A stretch of 51,216 bases of DNA from Candidatus Scalindua japonica (GCF_002443295.1 NZ_BAOS01000035.1:1-51216); one strand, 5' to 3'. Numbered from the stretch's first letter, positions 1 through 9,329 are shown. The notes: a model not told the origin generated them from the sequence alone. Made by a program: numbers and translations.

Positions 1-444
1 CCTTACCGCCAGCTTTCTGCCATTAAGTGTTGCCTGGTGAACCTGTCCTATGGAAGCTGCATTTATTGCCGATTTGGTAAATGTATCAAAAATTTGATCC
101 GGTTCTTTCCCGAAATATTTTTTAAATGTCTTTATAACCAATGGGTATGATAATGGTGGCGCACAGTATTGTCCCATGGCGAATTTGTTCTGGTAAGCTT
201 TTGGGAGCATGTTTTTATCCATGCTCATCATTTTGGCGACCTTTAGAGCGCTGCCTTTCAATTCACTCAGCGTATTGTAGATGTCTTCAGCATTTTCTTC
301 GTGAAGGTTGCTTTTGTTGACCTCTTTATAGAAAACTGTTTTACCATAATGTTTAAGATAATTGCCTCCTACCTTAACACCCGTTTGAAGTACACGCGAT
401 GCTCTCTGAACTTTAGAAACCGGTATTTTTGATTGTTCTTTCAT
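1..444 (-). CDS. ABC1/AarF-UbiB family atypical kinase, N-terminal part (runs off window edge)
   Basis: The 148 visible residues contain the ABC1 family hallmark NAASIGQVHQATL followed by the start of the ATP-binding strand (KLAVR). The family comprises atypical kinase/ATPase proteins often linked to quinone or lipid metabolism. The upstream signature helix normally carries KxGQ; here the aligned stretch reads ALKVAKMMSMD, so the usual Gln is Lys. The start is the ATG at 444, with a modest AGGA about 11 nt upstream. The gene follows a 43-aa ORF by 6 nt, so the two are probably cotranscribed. The C-terminal catalytic part is outside the window, so activity cannot be judged. Confidence 0.85.
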   Translation of the reverse strand, partial: MKEQSKIPVSKVQRASRVLQTGVKVGGNYLKHYGKTVFYKEVNKSNLHEENAEDIYNTLSELKGSALKVAKMMSMDKNMLPKAYQNKFAMGQYCAPPLSYPLVIKTFKKYFGKEPDQIFDTFTKSAINAASIGQVHQATLNGRKLAVR

Positions 445-450
445 AGTAAT

Positions 451-582
451 TCAGGTCCTGCTTTTAATATAGAATTTTGCAAAATCAATTACATAATCAA
501 TATAGTACCGTATTATCTCTTCCTTCATGTCGATACTTTTTTTTGTTTCCTTTTGTTTTGTCTGAGTAACTTTTCTTGCCAT
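451..582 (-). CDS. Small basic/helical protein, unknown function
   Basis: A 43-codon ORF starts at ATG 582 behind a good ribosome binding site (AAGGGAG) and ends 6 nt before the ABC1 kinase start. The N-terminus is Lys/Thr-rich (MARKVTQTKQKETKK) and is followed by an amphipathic segment (EEIIRYYIDYVIDFAKFYI). I do not recognise the family. Spacing and the ribosome binding site suggest it is translated and coupled to the kinase. It could also be only a leader ORF. Confidence 0.5.
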   Translation of the reverse strand: MARKVTQTKQKETKKSIDMKEEIIRYYIDYVIDFAKFYIKSRT

Positions 583-628
583 GGTATTTTAACTCCCTTT
601 TAAAGTGGAAAGTTATGTGTGATTCTAT

Positions 629-1579
629 TTAAACATGATTTCTCAACATTAGTTCCACTGGATGAGGTTTCAGATAGTATTGTCTTTCCAGATAAGATAT
701 ATTGAATTTTCTCACATAGTGGTTAAGCAGGGTAACAGGAACAACAAGGGGTATAAATTCTTTACGATAACTTTCTATGGTTCCAAGCAACTCTTGTTTT
801 TCGTCAGAGGTTAAATGTTTTTTAAAATACCCCTGAATATGTTGTAACGCATTGGTATTCTTCTTTACCGTTGCAATCAGTTTGAGGCCTTCCATTAGAT
901 TTCTGATATATTCTGAGAACAGATTTTCACGTTTATTTTTTTTGGTATTTGCTATTAAGGTACCAAGGAGTGAATAATGTTTTGGACTGTGTGCCATAAT
1001 AAGAAGCTTGTGATCTGTGTGAAAATCTATCAGGCCTTTCATGGAGGCACCTTTCTTTTTTAATTTCTGCCATCGTTTTAATACGAACATTCTCTCAATA
1101 AAGTTTTCTCTGAAGCGGGGATTATGGAGCCTTCCATCATCTTCTACCGGGATCAGAGGAAAATGCTTAATAAAAGCCCCTCCAAATAAGCCTTTACCCG
1201 TTTTCGTTACACCACCCGATGGGGTATACACTTTGACACTCCTTATGCCAGAGCTTGGTGATCTACTCTTGAAGATAAAACCGCACAGATTTTCCTTTTC
1301 AAGTTTTTTCAGCTTTCTTTCTGCCCACGTTGACATTCTTTCCGTGTAATCTATGCCGGTTTTAATGGTCAAGAGGCGAGGAGTTTCAGCACTCCCGAAC
1401 AGATGCATCGGTTCTCTGGGTATTGAAAGACCAATCTCTACTTCAGGACATATAGGGATGAACTCAAAGTACTGGCCGAGTGTATCAGTGATAAACCTGT
1501 CCAGCTGATGATTTCCATCGTAACGTACTTTATCTCCCAGCAAACAGGAACTTATTCCAATTTTGATTTTTTCAGCCAT
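629..1579 (-). CDS. DUF523 + DUF1722 two-domain protein (TudS/YbgA-like)
   Basis: 316 aa. Residues 1-150 match DUF523 (2-thiouracil desulfurase TudS-like; start KIGISSCLLGDKVRYDGNH). Residues about 190-305 match DUF1722 (YbgA-like; KLLIMAHSPKHYSLLG). Known TudS proteins hold a [4Fe-4S] cluster with three Cys, the last in an SPSC motif. Here C12 and C44 are present, but the motif reads SRSPSSG (residues 105-111), so the third Cys is Ser. C99, eleven residues earlier, might substitute. It is followed on the same strand by the small ORF and the ABC1 kinase, possibly one operon. The substrate is unknown. Confidence 0.88.
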   Translation of the reverse strand: MAEKIKIGISSCLLGDKVRYDGNHQLDRFITDTLGQYFEFIPICPEVEIGLSIPREPMHLFGSAETPRLLTIKTGIDYTERMSTWAERKLKKLEKENLCGFIFKSRSPSSGIRSVKVYTPSGGVTKTGKGLFGGAFIKHFPLIPVEDDGRLHNPRFRENFIERMFVLKRWQKLKKKGASMKGLIDFHTDHKLLIMAHSPKHYSLLGTLIANTKKNKRENLFSEYIRNLMEGLKLIATVKKNTNALQHIQGYFKKHLTSDEKQELLGTIESYRKEFIPLVVPVTLLNHYVRKFNISYLERQYYLKPHPVELMLRNHV

Positions 1580-1790
1580 ATTATGCTGTTCTTTCTACAT
1601 TAGTTAAAGCGTTCTTTATGTGATTAAACATATATTCTATATTATTGGTTCCTCAAATTACAAGGGTATTAATAGATTGAGCAGTTTATAATAACATATT
1701 GGAAATTCTCTTGAAGATATGGTGTTATTGGTATTTGCCTGTATGCATTCCGAATTCTTCTTGATTGTAAAGACTACAATATATATCTGT

Positions 1791-2219
1791 TCAAAGGATA
1801 TCGCGTTTTTCTACTATTTGGGCAATCCGCTTTAAAGCTGTTTTGCACACAACAGCATATGGGGCTGCGAACAAAGGCATCTCAAATATGAGACGGCATT
1901 TATCCCCTTCCTGTTGTTCGATTCGATGACCCGTGGCATGAATACCGAAAATACGCCAGGACCAGTATCTACCTTCATCAAATCCAGTGATTTCGTAGTG
2001 AACCCATAAGCCGAGAGCAGTTTGTACTCTTCCCCGAACTCCCTTCCGAATATATCTGTCCTTGCAATCAACCGCTATGATCGATGGTCCCCATTCAATC
2101 CAGCGTTTTGTATCGGTAATCACATTCCATACTGTTTCGCATGATACATGCATGTCACGATAGACTTCAATATTTCCGGAAACAAATTTCATTTTTTTCA
2201 GTGAAAGAATATTTGTCAA
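1791..2219 (-). CDS. SRPBCC (START/Bet v 1-like) ligand-binding protein
   Basis: 142 aa with the SRPBCC pattern: an N-terminal strand followed by CETVWNVITDTKRWIEWGP, a central WVHYEITGFDEGRYWSWRI, and a long C-terminal helix (ALKRIAQIVEKR). The family binds hydrophobic ligands in a deep pocket; no catalytic residues are apparent. The start is a TTG with CAGGG five bases upstream. An ATG nine codons further in has no visible ribosome binding site. The gene stands alone on the minus strand. Ligand unknown. A second SRPBCC gene lies at 6943-7368. Confidence 0.75.
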   Translation of the reverse strand: MTNILSLKKMKFVSGNIEVYRDMHVSCETVWNVITDTKRWIEWGPSIIAVDCKDRYIRKGVRGRVQTALGLWVHYEITGFDEGRYWSWRIFGIHATGHRIEQQEGDKCRLIFEMPLFAAPYAVVCKTALKRIAQIVEKRDIL

Positions 2220-2397
2220 TGAAACCCTGAAAAGTTCTCCCTGCCAACCGTTTTCATTTACCTTGATTACAAGATGAAACCGCTGGAAGAACCCTTTTCA
2301 GGATTGCGTTCCAGTCTCTGGTAAGTATTTTAAGTTTTTATCTGATTGTAGTCGATTTACAACTTTTGTACTGGTAAACAAAAGGATTGTAGAGTAT

Positions 2398-2919
2398 TTA
2401 TTCAGGTACATTTTTTGCCCCATTTTTTCTGAGATATGCTTTCTGTTTATTAGTAAGACCTTTCGCCCACATGAAGTCCGCACCCTGCACGTCTGCATTG
2501 CTTAGATTGGTACCACTCAAGCGCGCATCTCTCATATCAGTTCTCTGCAGGTTGGTTTCACTCAAATTTGCACCCTCAAGTTTGGTGTGCATAAAATTTG
2601 CGCCCTCCAGGTTAGCACCCTTCAGGTTTGACTCACGCATATTAGCGGCAATAAAGTCGGCAAAGGCCAAATCTGCATCTTCCAGATTTGCCTTCTGCAT
2701 TTCTGCATATCTCAGAAAGGCACGATCCAGCTTGAAGCTGCTCAGATCAGCACTTTGAAGATCGCAATCTCTGCAATTATTTGTATTGATCAGCCTTTGT
2801 ACATCAGCTTCCTCATACCCGTATGCCATCTGTTGGTGAATAACAGACAACATCAGAACAGATCCAAACGAAACAATAAGTGCAGCGTTTAACAGCCATG
2901 AGTTTCTGGAATCAATCAT
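2398..2919 (-). CDS. Exported or membrane-anchored pentapeptide-repeat protein
   Basis: 173 aa. An N-terminal hydrophobic segment (residues about 8-32) acts as signal or anchor. From residue about 50 to 155 there are around 20 tandem A(D/N)LXX pentapeptides (for example DADLAFADFIAANMRESNLKG), which form a right-handed quadrilateral beta-helix. A CRDCD motif at about 49-53 precedes the repeats. The start ATG has GAGGAAA upstream. Function cannot be read from the repeats alone; relatives range from structural proteins to gyrase mimics. Confidence 0.85.
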   Translation of the reverse strand: MIDSRNSWLLNAALIVSFGSVLMLSVIHQQMAYGYEEADVQRLINTNNCRDCDLQSADLSSFKLDRAFLRYAEMQKANLEDADLAFADFIAANMRESNLKGANLEGANFMHTKLEGANLSETNLQRTDMRDARLSGTNLSNADVQGADFMWAKGLTNKQKAYLRKNGAKNVPE

Positions 2920-3110
2920 TACATTTCCTCATTAATACGGTAATTTTTTCAAAATTGGACAAAATAAACACGGAGAAAAAAGATACTGAAAATAATGTAC
3001 ATGCCCTTCATTTTTCTCTATATCATTTATAATCCATTCTTTATAAATGACAGAAGGACACTCTTCTATTATAATAAATATCTCTTACACGGAACAGAAT
3101 ATAGTGCAGC

Positions 3111-3192
3111 TGTGGTGGCCTGGTTGACGGTACGGTAGAACCCGACAGATGGATACTTGAGCGGGAAACAGGAAGGGTCGTATCTCACACAC
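3111..3192 (+). pseudogene. PEP synthase-like N-domain remnant, 5' of the IS insertion
   Basis: The frame from 3111 encodes GGLVDGTVEPDRW followed by an ERETGRVVSHT segment, the end of a PEP-synthase/pyruvate-phosphate-dikinase ATP-grasp subdomain. A TAG at 3102-3104 closes the frame upstream, and no earlier part of the domain is visible in 2920-3100, so the 5' part was lost. Joining base 3192 to 4871 (removing the IS and one target repeat) restores one open frame through SHTPVQRSKAIVPMKEG. The gene was therefore continuous when the element inserted. Confidence 0.75.
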
Positions 3193-4864
3193 CCTGAATT
3201 GGAGAAATAGTTAATAACCATGAATTAATATTTGCATTAATACTGTATATACCGTACTATACGGCTATTTACTAGTTATTAAATAGTTAATACTATGGCT
3301 TATACTGTAGAGCAGAAAATAAAAGGTAGGATATACCTCTACAAGGTAGAAAGTTACTGGGATAAAGCAAAAAAGCAATCACGTCAACGAAGAACCTATA
3401 TCGGTCCAAAACGGAACGTAAATAAGGATAAAACCAAGCAAATCCGTTCCAGTTTGGTCTCAAAAGGACAAGGCAACGTCTTTTTGCTAAGATTTTTATC
3501 AGACAAGCTTGGATTGACGGAGATTTTAAAATCTCTCTTTCCTGATAACTATCAAGAGATATTAGCATTAGCATTTTATGAAATTATAGAAGCCTCGGCC
3601 TTGTACCTGTTTCCTTATTGGCTTGATGAGCATAATTTGCCGAGAGTTAAAAAGATGTATTCTCCTGACATATCAAAACTGTGTGATATTTTGGGAAGAT
3701 CGCAATCACAAAGGGTAGAGTTTGTTCAAAAATGGATAGAACATTTAAAGCCAATCAGCGGGATATTTTACGATATAACTTCTATTTCCAGCTACTCTAC
3801 AAACGTTGATTTTATAGAATGGGGTTACAATCGTGATAAAGAGAATCTACCTCAATTAAATATGGGAGTAACATTTTGCCACAATCACTCTTTACCCATT
3901 TATTACAATTTATACCCTGGAAGTATTGTAGATGTTACTACCTTAAAGAACTGCGTTGAGTATTTGAAAGTATTCAAGCTAAAAGACATTTTGTTTGTGC
4001 TGGATAGAGGTTTCTTTAGTAAAGCAAATGTATTGGAAATGAATAACAGCAAAAGCAAAGTGTCCTTTGTTCAGCCACTGCCTTTTAGCTTAAAAAAAGT
4101 AAAGACTTTAATAAAAAAAAATAAACGATTATTGTCAGATCTTTCCAGTGCCTTTAAATTCAATGAAGAGATACTGCATTACCAGCAAAGACCTTTTGAA
4201 TTTGATGGAAACGAATTTGACGCACATATTTTTTTCAATGAAAAATCTGAAGTAGAACAAAAACATAATTTTTTCTCAGTATTATTCGAATACGAGGAGA
4301 AGTTTAAGGATAAAAGTTTTAAAGTGCTTAAGGAATACCTGAAATATAGAAAGTTAAATATTCCAGAAAAATACAGAGATTATTTTAAATGGAATAAAAC
4401 GACATTGCGGATAGAAAAAAATGCAAAAAAGATAAAATCGTTTATTTATAAAATGGGAAGCTTTGTGTTAATAACAAACAAACAACAAATGGACAAAGCG
4501 GAAGTATTAAATCTTTATCGCCAAAAAGATCAGGTTGAAAAAATGTTTGATATATACAAAAATGAAATGAATGGAGATAGGTTGCGAGCACATAGTCAAT
4601 ATAATGTCGATGGCCGTTTATTTATAAAATTTGTTGCGTTGATTATCTATGCAGAAGCATCAAGAGTTATGAAGGAAAAGAAGTTATTTAACAAATACAC
4701 AGTAAAAGAATTATTTGCTGAACTCAAAAAATTAAAAATCACTCACATAGAGAAAAACGATCCGATTCTCAGCGAATTATCCAAAAGACAAAAAATTATT
4801 TTTGATGCTTTCGGCATCCAGGAAGACACATTGCATAGTTATTAACTTTTTTCTCCAATTTAGG
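3193..4864 (+). mobile_element. IS1634-family insertion sequence (about 1672 bp)
   Basis: The element carries one transposase. Its ends are imperfect inverted repeats: left CCTGAATTGGAGAAA and, on the opposite strand at the right, CCTAAATTGGAGAAA, followed on both sides by a GTTAATAAC block. It is flanked by the 6-bp direct repeat ACACAC at 3187-3192 and 4865-4870, consistent with the 5-6 bp target duplications typical of this family. It interrupts a PEP-synthase-like gene. The near-perfect ends and intact transposase suggest a fairly recent insertion. Confidence 0.92.
3295..4845 (+). CDS. IS1634-family DDE transposase
   Basis: 516 aa, full-length for the family. The N-terminal part (MAYTVEQKIKGRIYLYKVES) precedes a DDE core with D160 in GIFYDITSISSYS, D237 in FVLDRGFF and E415 in RQKDQVEKMFDIYK, the spacing expected for IS4/IS1634-type enzymes with a beta-strand insertion between the second Asp and the Glu. 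It catalyses cut-and-paste or copy movement of its own element. The terminal repeats lie 102 nt upstream and 19 nt downstream. The frame is intact, so the element may still be active. Confidence 0.92.
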   Translation: MAYTVEQKIKGRIYLYKVESYWDKAKKQSRQRRTYIGPKRNVNKDKTKQIRSSLVSKGQGNVFLLRFLSDKLGLTEILKSLFPDNYQEILALAFYEIIEASALYLFPYWLDEHNLPRVKKMYSPDISKLCDILGRSQSQRVEFVQKWIEHLKPISGIFYDITSISSYSTNVDFIEWGYNRDKENLPQLNMGVTFCHNHSLPIYYNLYPGSIVDVTTLKNCVEYLKVFKLKDILFVLDRGFFSKANVLEMNNSKSKVSFVQPLPFSLKKVKTLIKKNKRLLSDLSSAFKFNEEILHYQQRPFEFDGNEFDAHIFFNEKSEVEQKHNFFSVLFEYEEKFKDKSFKVLKEYLKYRKLNIPEKYRDYFKWNKTTLRIEKNAKKIKSFIYKMGSFVLITNKQQMDKAEVLNLYRQKDQVEKMFDIYKNEMNGDRLRAHSQYNVDGRLFIKFVALIIYAEASRVMKEKKLFNKYTVKELFAELKKLKITHIEKNDPILSELSKRQKIIFDAFGIQEDTLHSY

Positions 4865-4870
4865 ACACAC

Positions 4871-5307
4871 CGGTCCAGAGAAGCAAAGCAATTGTACCGA
4901 TGAAAGAGGGGGTACAATTGAACTCCTTATCTTCGGAAGAGGCGAAAGCCGCACCATTAACTACAGATGAATTGAACAAGGTGTTTGAGTTGGTGAATCG
5001 AGCTGAACAGGTTTTCGGTTCACCTCAGGATGTGGAATGGACATGGAACAGGAACATACTTTACACACTCCAATCACGTCCCATAACCAGTGGAAAAGCA
5101 GAAGGAGATGAGGACAAGCGACCCTGGTACCTTAGTCTACACAGGAGTTTTGATAATCTGAAGTTGCTTCGCCGTAAAATTGAAGAAGATCTGATTCCCT
5201 CGATGATCCAGGAAGCCTCTCTATTGAGTCAGCAGGATCTTCACCAGTTCTCTGATCCAGAACTTGCTGAAGAGGTTAATCGAAGGGCTGAAAGATATAC
5301 TGGTTAG
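4871..5307 (+). pseudogene. PEP synthase-like gene fragment, middle part (ends at a frameshift)
   Basis: The frame opens directly at the IS border (RSKAIVPMKEGVQLNSLS) and includes the end of the PPDK N-terminal ATP-binding domain: FGSPQDVEWTWNRNILYTLQSRPITS, with the family motif PQDVEW...LQSRPIT. It then enters the linker region and stops at TAG 5305-5307. The downstream part continues in another frame. An independent product could start at the ATG at 4900 but would lack both catalytic ends. Best read as a decayed gene piece. Confidence 0.85.
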
Positions 5308-6314
5308 GAGTGTACTGGAAGGAGTTTATTCCGTTTGCGCATGGAATCAGGTTATTTGGTGTTTTTTATAATGATACGGTTTCCCCTTCTGATCCCTATG
5401 AATTTATGGAGCTCCTTGGAGCGACTGAAATGGAGAGTACCGAGAGAAATCAGATGTTAGAACAGATGGCATTATACATCAGAACTAATTCAGGGCTTGC
5501 CGATAAACTGAAAAACAATATTTATGATGATGAACAACTTATGAAAGAGGTTCATCAGTTTATTGAAAAATATGGAGATATCTCCTTCGGCACCTCTTAC
5601 TGTTTAAGTAATCCAAAGTCTGTTATTTCTCTGGTAATGGAATTGGCATTGCAATCTGCCCCGAAGAAAAGATTGAAGACCGGAAATGTTGAGGCACTCA
5701 AAAACAACTACCTCTCACACTTTCAGGATGAACAACGCACCTATGCTGTAGAAATCCTGGATCTGGCGCGGGCAAGTTACCAGATGAGAGACAATGATAA
5801 CGTGTATCTCAGCAGGATAAAAACGCAGGTACTCCAGGCTGTAGATCTGTATAAAATACGCCTGGAAAAATCTGGCAAACAGAAAATAGGGAATCTTGAT
5901 ATTGAGAACATTATTGAGAGCTTACACGAAAATGAATCAGTTCAAAAACCTCACAGTGAAAGGACATTTGATCAAACCGGCTTCAAGATGAAGGCACGAC
6001 AGATCGTCGGGCAACCTGCAGGCCCCGGTATAGCAGAGGGAATTGCCCGGGTAATTATTGACCCGTCAGATTTATCTGAATTTAAGGCCGGCGAAATCCT
6101 CATATGTGATGCCATTGACCCAGGCATGACCTTTGTAGTTCCTCTTTCAGCAGCTATTGTAGAAAGAAGGGGAGGAATGTTGATTCACGGAGCAATCATT
6201 GCACGGGAATATGGTATACCCTGTGTTACCGGTATACCTGATGCAACAACGTTAATACAGTCGGGAGACGAAGTAACGGTGGACGGCTACCTGGGTATCG
6301 TCATCGTAGGATGA
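5292..6314 (+). pseudogene. PEP synthase/rifampicin-phosphotransferase-like C-terminal fragment (frameshifted from upstream part)
   Basis: The linker continues as VYWKEFIPFAHGIRLFGVFYND, a pattern shared with PEP-synthase-like proteins. The C-terminus holds the phosphohistidine swivelling domain: QPAGPGIAEGIARVI, then GGMLIHGAIIAREYGIPCV with the phosphoryl-carrying His. The frame overlaps the preceding fragment at 5292-5307, so a single indel there splits the gene. A GTG at 5310 could initiate a 334-aa product containing an intact swivelling domain, but with no ATP-grasp partner it would not phosphorylate anything alone. Confidence 0.85.
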
Positions 6315-6393
6315 AGAATGATTACATGATACGTGAATTACATCATTAATGGGTAAGACAAATTGAGGTAATCAATAAATATGGAAGAATGAC

Positions 6394-6888
6394 ATGAAAA
6401 CACATCGTATCGAACCAGGACCCGGCCAGGAATCGGTCTGGGACTATCCTCGACCACCCCGTCCGGAAGCATTTTCTGGCCATATCGAGGTTGTTTTTAA
6501 CGGTGTTGCCATTGTTGATACCAGAGGGGCAATGCGTGTGATCGAGACTAGCCATCCGCCGGTTTACTACATTCCCCCTGAGGATATTCACCGTCAATAT
6601 ATAATTCAATGCCCCGGTACATCATATTGTGAATGGAAGGGCCAGGCATATTATTACAGTGTCGCTGTGGGGCAAAGGAGAGCTGAAAGAGCTTGCTGGT
6701 ATTATCCAGATCCTACTCCCGGGTTTTCCACAATAAAGGATTTTGTGGCTTTTTATCCGGGCCTGATGGACGCCTGCTTTGTAAATAGCGAAAGGGTAGA
6801 ACCGCAGCCGGGCGGTTTTTATGGTGGCTGGGTCACCAGTACCACTGTCGGACCCTTTAAGGGTGAACCAGGGACAGAATACTGGTGA
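6394..6888 (+). CDS. DUF427 family protein
   Basis: 164 aa matching DUF427 (PF04248): ESVWDYPRPPRPE near the N-terminus, IETSHPPVYYIPPEDI, then CEWKGQAYYYSV and a FYPGLMDACFV segment. The family forms a small beta-barrel; its function is unsettled. No signal peptide. It follows the decayed PEP-synthase gene by 79 nt and is convergent with the SRPBCC gene at 6943. Full length and with no visible lesions. Confidence 0.88.
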   Translation: MKTHRIEPGPGQESVWDYPRPPRPEAFSGHIEVVFNGVAIVDTRGAMRVIETSHPPVYYIPPEDIHRQYIIQCPGTSYCEWKGQAYYYSVAVGQRRAERACWYYPDPTPGFSTIKDFVAFYPGLMDACFVNSERVEPQPGGFYGGWVTSTTVGPFKGEPGTEYW

Positions 6889-6942
6889 TTATCGTATTAT
6901 AGTTCAAATGAATAGTATTAGAAAACGGAAAAAGACGAAAGA

Positions 6943-7368
6943 TTAATCCGTAAAAATCTGCCGTATCATTTTCTGCCTATAGGAAAAAATTCTCTTGAGT
7001 GATAGATAAATGAGTGGATAAGCAATTTCTCCAAATGGCCACCAGGGCAGTCGATAGTCAACTTCATCGGTAATAGTAGTTGACCCGTTGCATTCCATGA
7101 AACGATGCGTATGTTTCCACAGGCGGTAGGGGCCGCGGATTTGTTCATCAATAAAAACATGTGGTGGCTCCCATAGTGCAATCCTTGTCCTCCATTTGAA
7201 AGGGATTCCAAAAAGACGGATTTGGTAATTAATTATGGCCCCTTCGTTGATAGTAATGGGTTGTGGAGTAATAATAGAAAAACACAATTCGCGTGGGGTA
7301 ATTCTCTCAAGATTTGAAGCGTTCGCAAAGAAAGGAAAAACATCGTCTCGTTTTAATGGCAGACACAT
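6943..7368 (-). CDS. SRPBCC family cyclase/dehydrase-type ligand-binding protein
   Basis: 141 aa. The family signature is complete: [13 protein letters not shown] near the N-terminus, [39 protein letters not shown], and a terminal [10 protein letters not shown] followed by the long helix [13 protein letters not shown]. The start ATG has AGGA five bases upstream. Residues encoded just upstream in frame (KTHTLRTS) also resemble the usual N-terminus, so the protein may be slightly trimmed. Ligand unknown. Confidence 0.8.
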   Translation of the reverse strand: MCLPLKRDDVFPFFANASNLERITPRELCFSIITPQPITINEGAIINYQIRLFGIPFKWRTRIALWEPPHVFIDEQIRGPYRLWKHTHRFMECNGSTTITDEVDYRLPWWPFGEIAYPLIYLSLKRIFSYRQKMIRQIFTD

Positions 7369-7577
7369 AGATGTCCTGAGGGTATGTGTTTTATTTCCTG
7401 AAACCTTTTTACAATAAGAGGAAGAATTTTTAATATTTTCACTTCTAATTCAAATAATTCGCTTTTCTCTATTCATTTTATGCAATATAATTCAAGCTGT
7501 TAGACAATGCAATTTTTAAATATATGTTTTTATGGATAAAGAAAGAAATTGCACCAACTTTAAAGCGGGAGGTACAT

Positions 7578-8135
7578 ATGATAAAATTCAGCTTGATGTT
7601 TTTTCTGACCATGTTGTTTTCAGGAGTTATTTCATTCGCTCAAAATGTTGAAAGTTCTCAGTTTTACGATATCGAAGTAGAGTCCATTGAGGGAAAAACA
7701 TATCAACTCTCCGAATATACAGGCAAAGTCGTTCTGATAGTAAATACCGCTTCTAAATGTGGTTATACTTCTCAGTATAAAACGCTTCAATCTCTTTATG
7801 AACAATATAAGGGAAAGGGTTTGGTGGTCCTGGGAATGCCCTGTAATCAGTTTGGCAGGCAGGAACCCGGGACGGAAACTGAAATCAAAAAGTTTTGTGA
7901 GCTTAACTTCGGCGTAACGTTCCCGATGTTAAAGAAAGCTGACGTCAAAGGTTCGAATCAACATCCTCTTTATCAGTATCTTCTTCGGGAAAGCAGCTCC
8001 TCCAGAGATATTTCCTGGAACTTTGAAAAGTTTCTGGTTGGGCGTGACGGACAAATAATACGTCGTTTTTCAACGAGTACAAAACCTTTCAGTAAGCGAG
8101 TTGTTTCTGCCATAAAAAAGGCTCTTGAGAATTGA
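7578..8135 (+). CDS. Exported glutathione peroxidase-family (thiol peroxidase) protein
   Basis: About 185 aa. The start is set at ATG 7578 because GGGAGG lies just upstream. The N-terminus is a signal peptide (MIKFSLMFFLTMLFSGVISFA). Peroxidatic Cys C61 is in NTASKCGYTSQY; the Gln motif (MPCNQFGRQEPG) and Trp/Asn motif (WNFEKFLV) complete the site. A second Cys in KKFCELNFGV is the likely resolving Cys, as in thioredoxin-dependent members. Reduces hydroperoxides, here probably in the periplasm. It stands alone. Confidence 0.92.
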   Translation: MIKFSLMFFLTMLFSGVISFAQNVESSQFYDIEVESIEGKTYQLSEYTGKVVLIVNTASKCGYTSQYKTLQSLYEQYKGKGLVVLGMPCNQFGRQEPGTETEIKKFCELNFGVTFPMLKKADVKGSNQHPLYQYLLRESSSSRDISWNFEKFLVGRDGQIIRRFSTSTKPFSKRVVSAIKKALEN

Positions 8136-8309
8136 AGATAAAGGGTGAGTGATTGGATGCTTTATCTGAAGAACATCGAATTTACAAACCGAAGACTTGT
8201 TTTCAACTATTTGAGGTGACATTGAACAAATAGTTCAACTCTGAAAGATAGTCAAATAAATGCATTAGACTTACCGATTGCAAAAAAACCTTTCACATTA
8301 TAAAGAAAA

Positions 8310-9329
8310 ATGCGGTTTAAACATGAGATAGTCATAATAGGCGCTAATCTTGATCTTACCCATCTTGGAGAAGAGTGCATTTCTGAAAAACTCTCTGAAA
8401 TTTCTTCATTCGTTCAAATTTACATGGGAATTGATCCTGCAAAGGAGTTGATTCCCACGCAACCTACCTGTCACTACATGATGGGGGGAATTCCAACAAA
8501 TCGGAATGGCCAGGTGCTTGGTTCAAATCACGAAAATATTAAAGGCCTCTATGCTGTGGGAGAATGCGCGTGCGTGTCTGTTCATGGTGCTAATCGGCTG
8601 GGATGTAATTCATTACTTGACCTGATGGTATTTGGACGCAGAACTGGAAAAAAGATATTAAAGGACCTGGTAAATATTGAGTGGACTCCATTGCCGAACA
8701 AACCGAAAGATCATACGCTCTCGAAAATAAATTGTTTGAAAGAGAGGACAAGCGGAGAAAAAACATGGAACATACGAAATGAAATGCAGGAAACAATGAC
8801 CAGCTTTTGTTCCGTATTTCGCAATAAAGAAGGACTGTCAAAATCTTTAGAAACGATTGATTCGCTTATTGCAAGATACGAAAATATAAAAATTGATGAC
8901 GCTACTAACGCCTTCAATACAGATCTTATAGTCGACCTGGAACCGTTTTTTGAAAAAGTGAGATCTGTGAAACCTTATTTAATGAATTCATCTTCACCTC
9001 CTGAAAAAGAAAGGCAACAATCACCGGAAGAGAGCAGGAAGATTGATATAGCAATAAGGTGTATTTTATGCGCATGCTGTATGGGTGCATGTCCGGTAGT
9101 AAGCGATAACGGATCGTTTTTAGGTCCGGCACCTCTCGTTTGGGCATTTCGATATATTTTTGACTCACGTGATAAAGGTTATCTCGAACGTCTGAAGTCT
9201 CTTGATTATGGCGACGGTGTCTTGGCTTGTGAGAACCATTTCGAATGTACACGATGTTGTCCAAAGGAAATTCCTGTAACAAAATATATAAATACCCTTA
9301 AACGGAAAATACAGAAAAATAAAGAGTGA
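8310..9329 (+). pseudogene. Chimeric remnant of succinate dehydrogenase/fumarate reductase: SdhA pieces fused in frame to SdhB C-terminus
   Basis: 339 aa in one open frame. Residues 1-12 (MRFKHEIVIIGA) match the start of an SdhA flavoprotein, then jump directly to the late SdhA region LDLTHLGEE...PTCHYMMGGIPTN and GECACVSVHGANRLGCNSL, so most of the FAD-binding domain is absent. SdhA continues to about residue 205 (FNTDLI). The next residues (DLEPFFEKVRSVKPYL) are already SdhB, with its C-terminal Cys clusters CILCACCMGACPVV and CTRCCPKEIP. The SdhB ferredoxin domain is missing. Two internal deletions that kept frame explain it. It cannot be a working dehydrogenase. Confidence 0.8.

Noticed and set aside
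3187-4870. Intact two-gene arrangement with the IS as a neutral neighbour
   Set aside because: The flanks join in frame within one protein family and carry a target duplication, so the element interrupts a gene.
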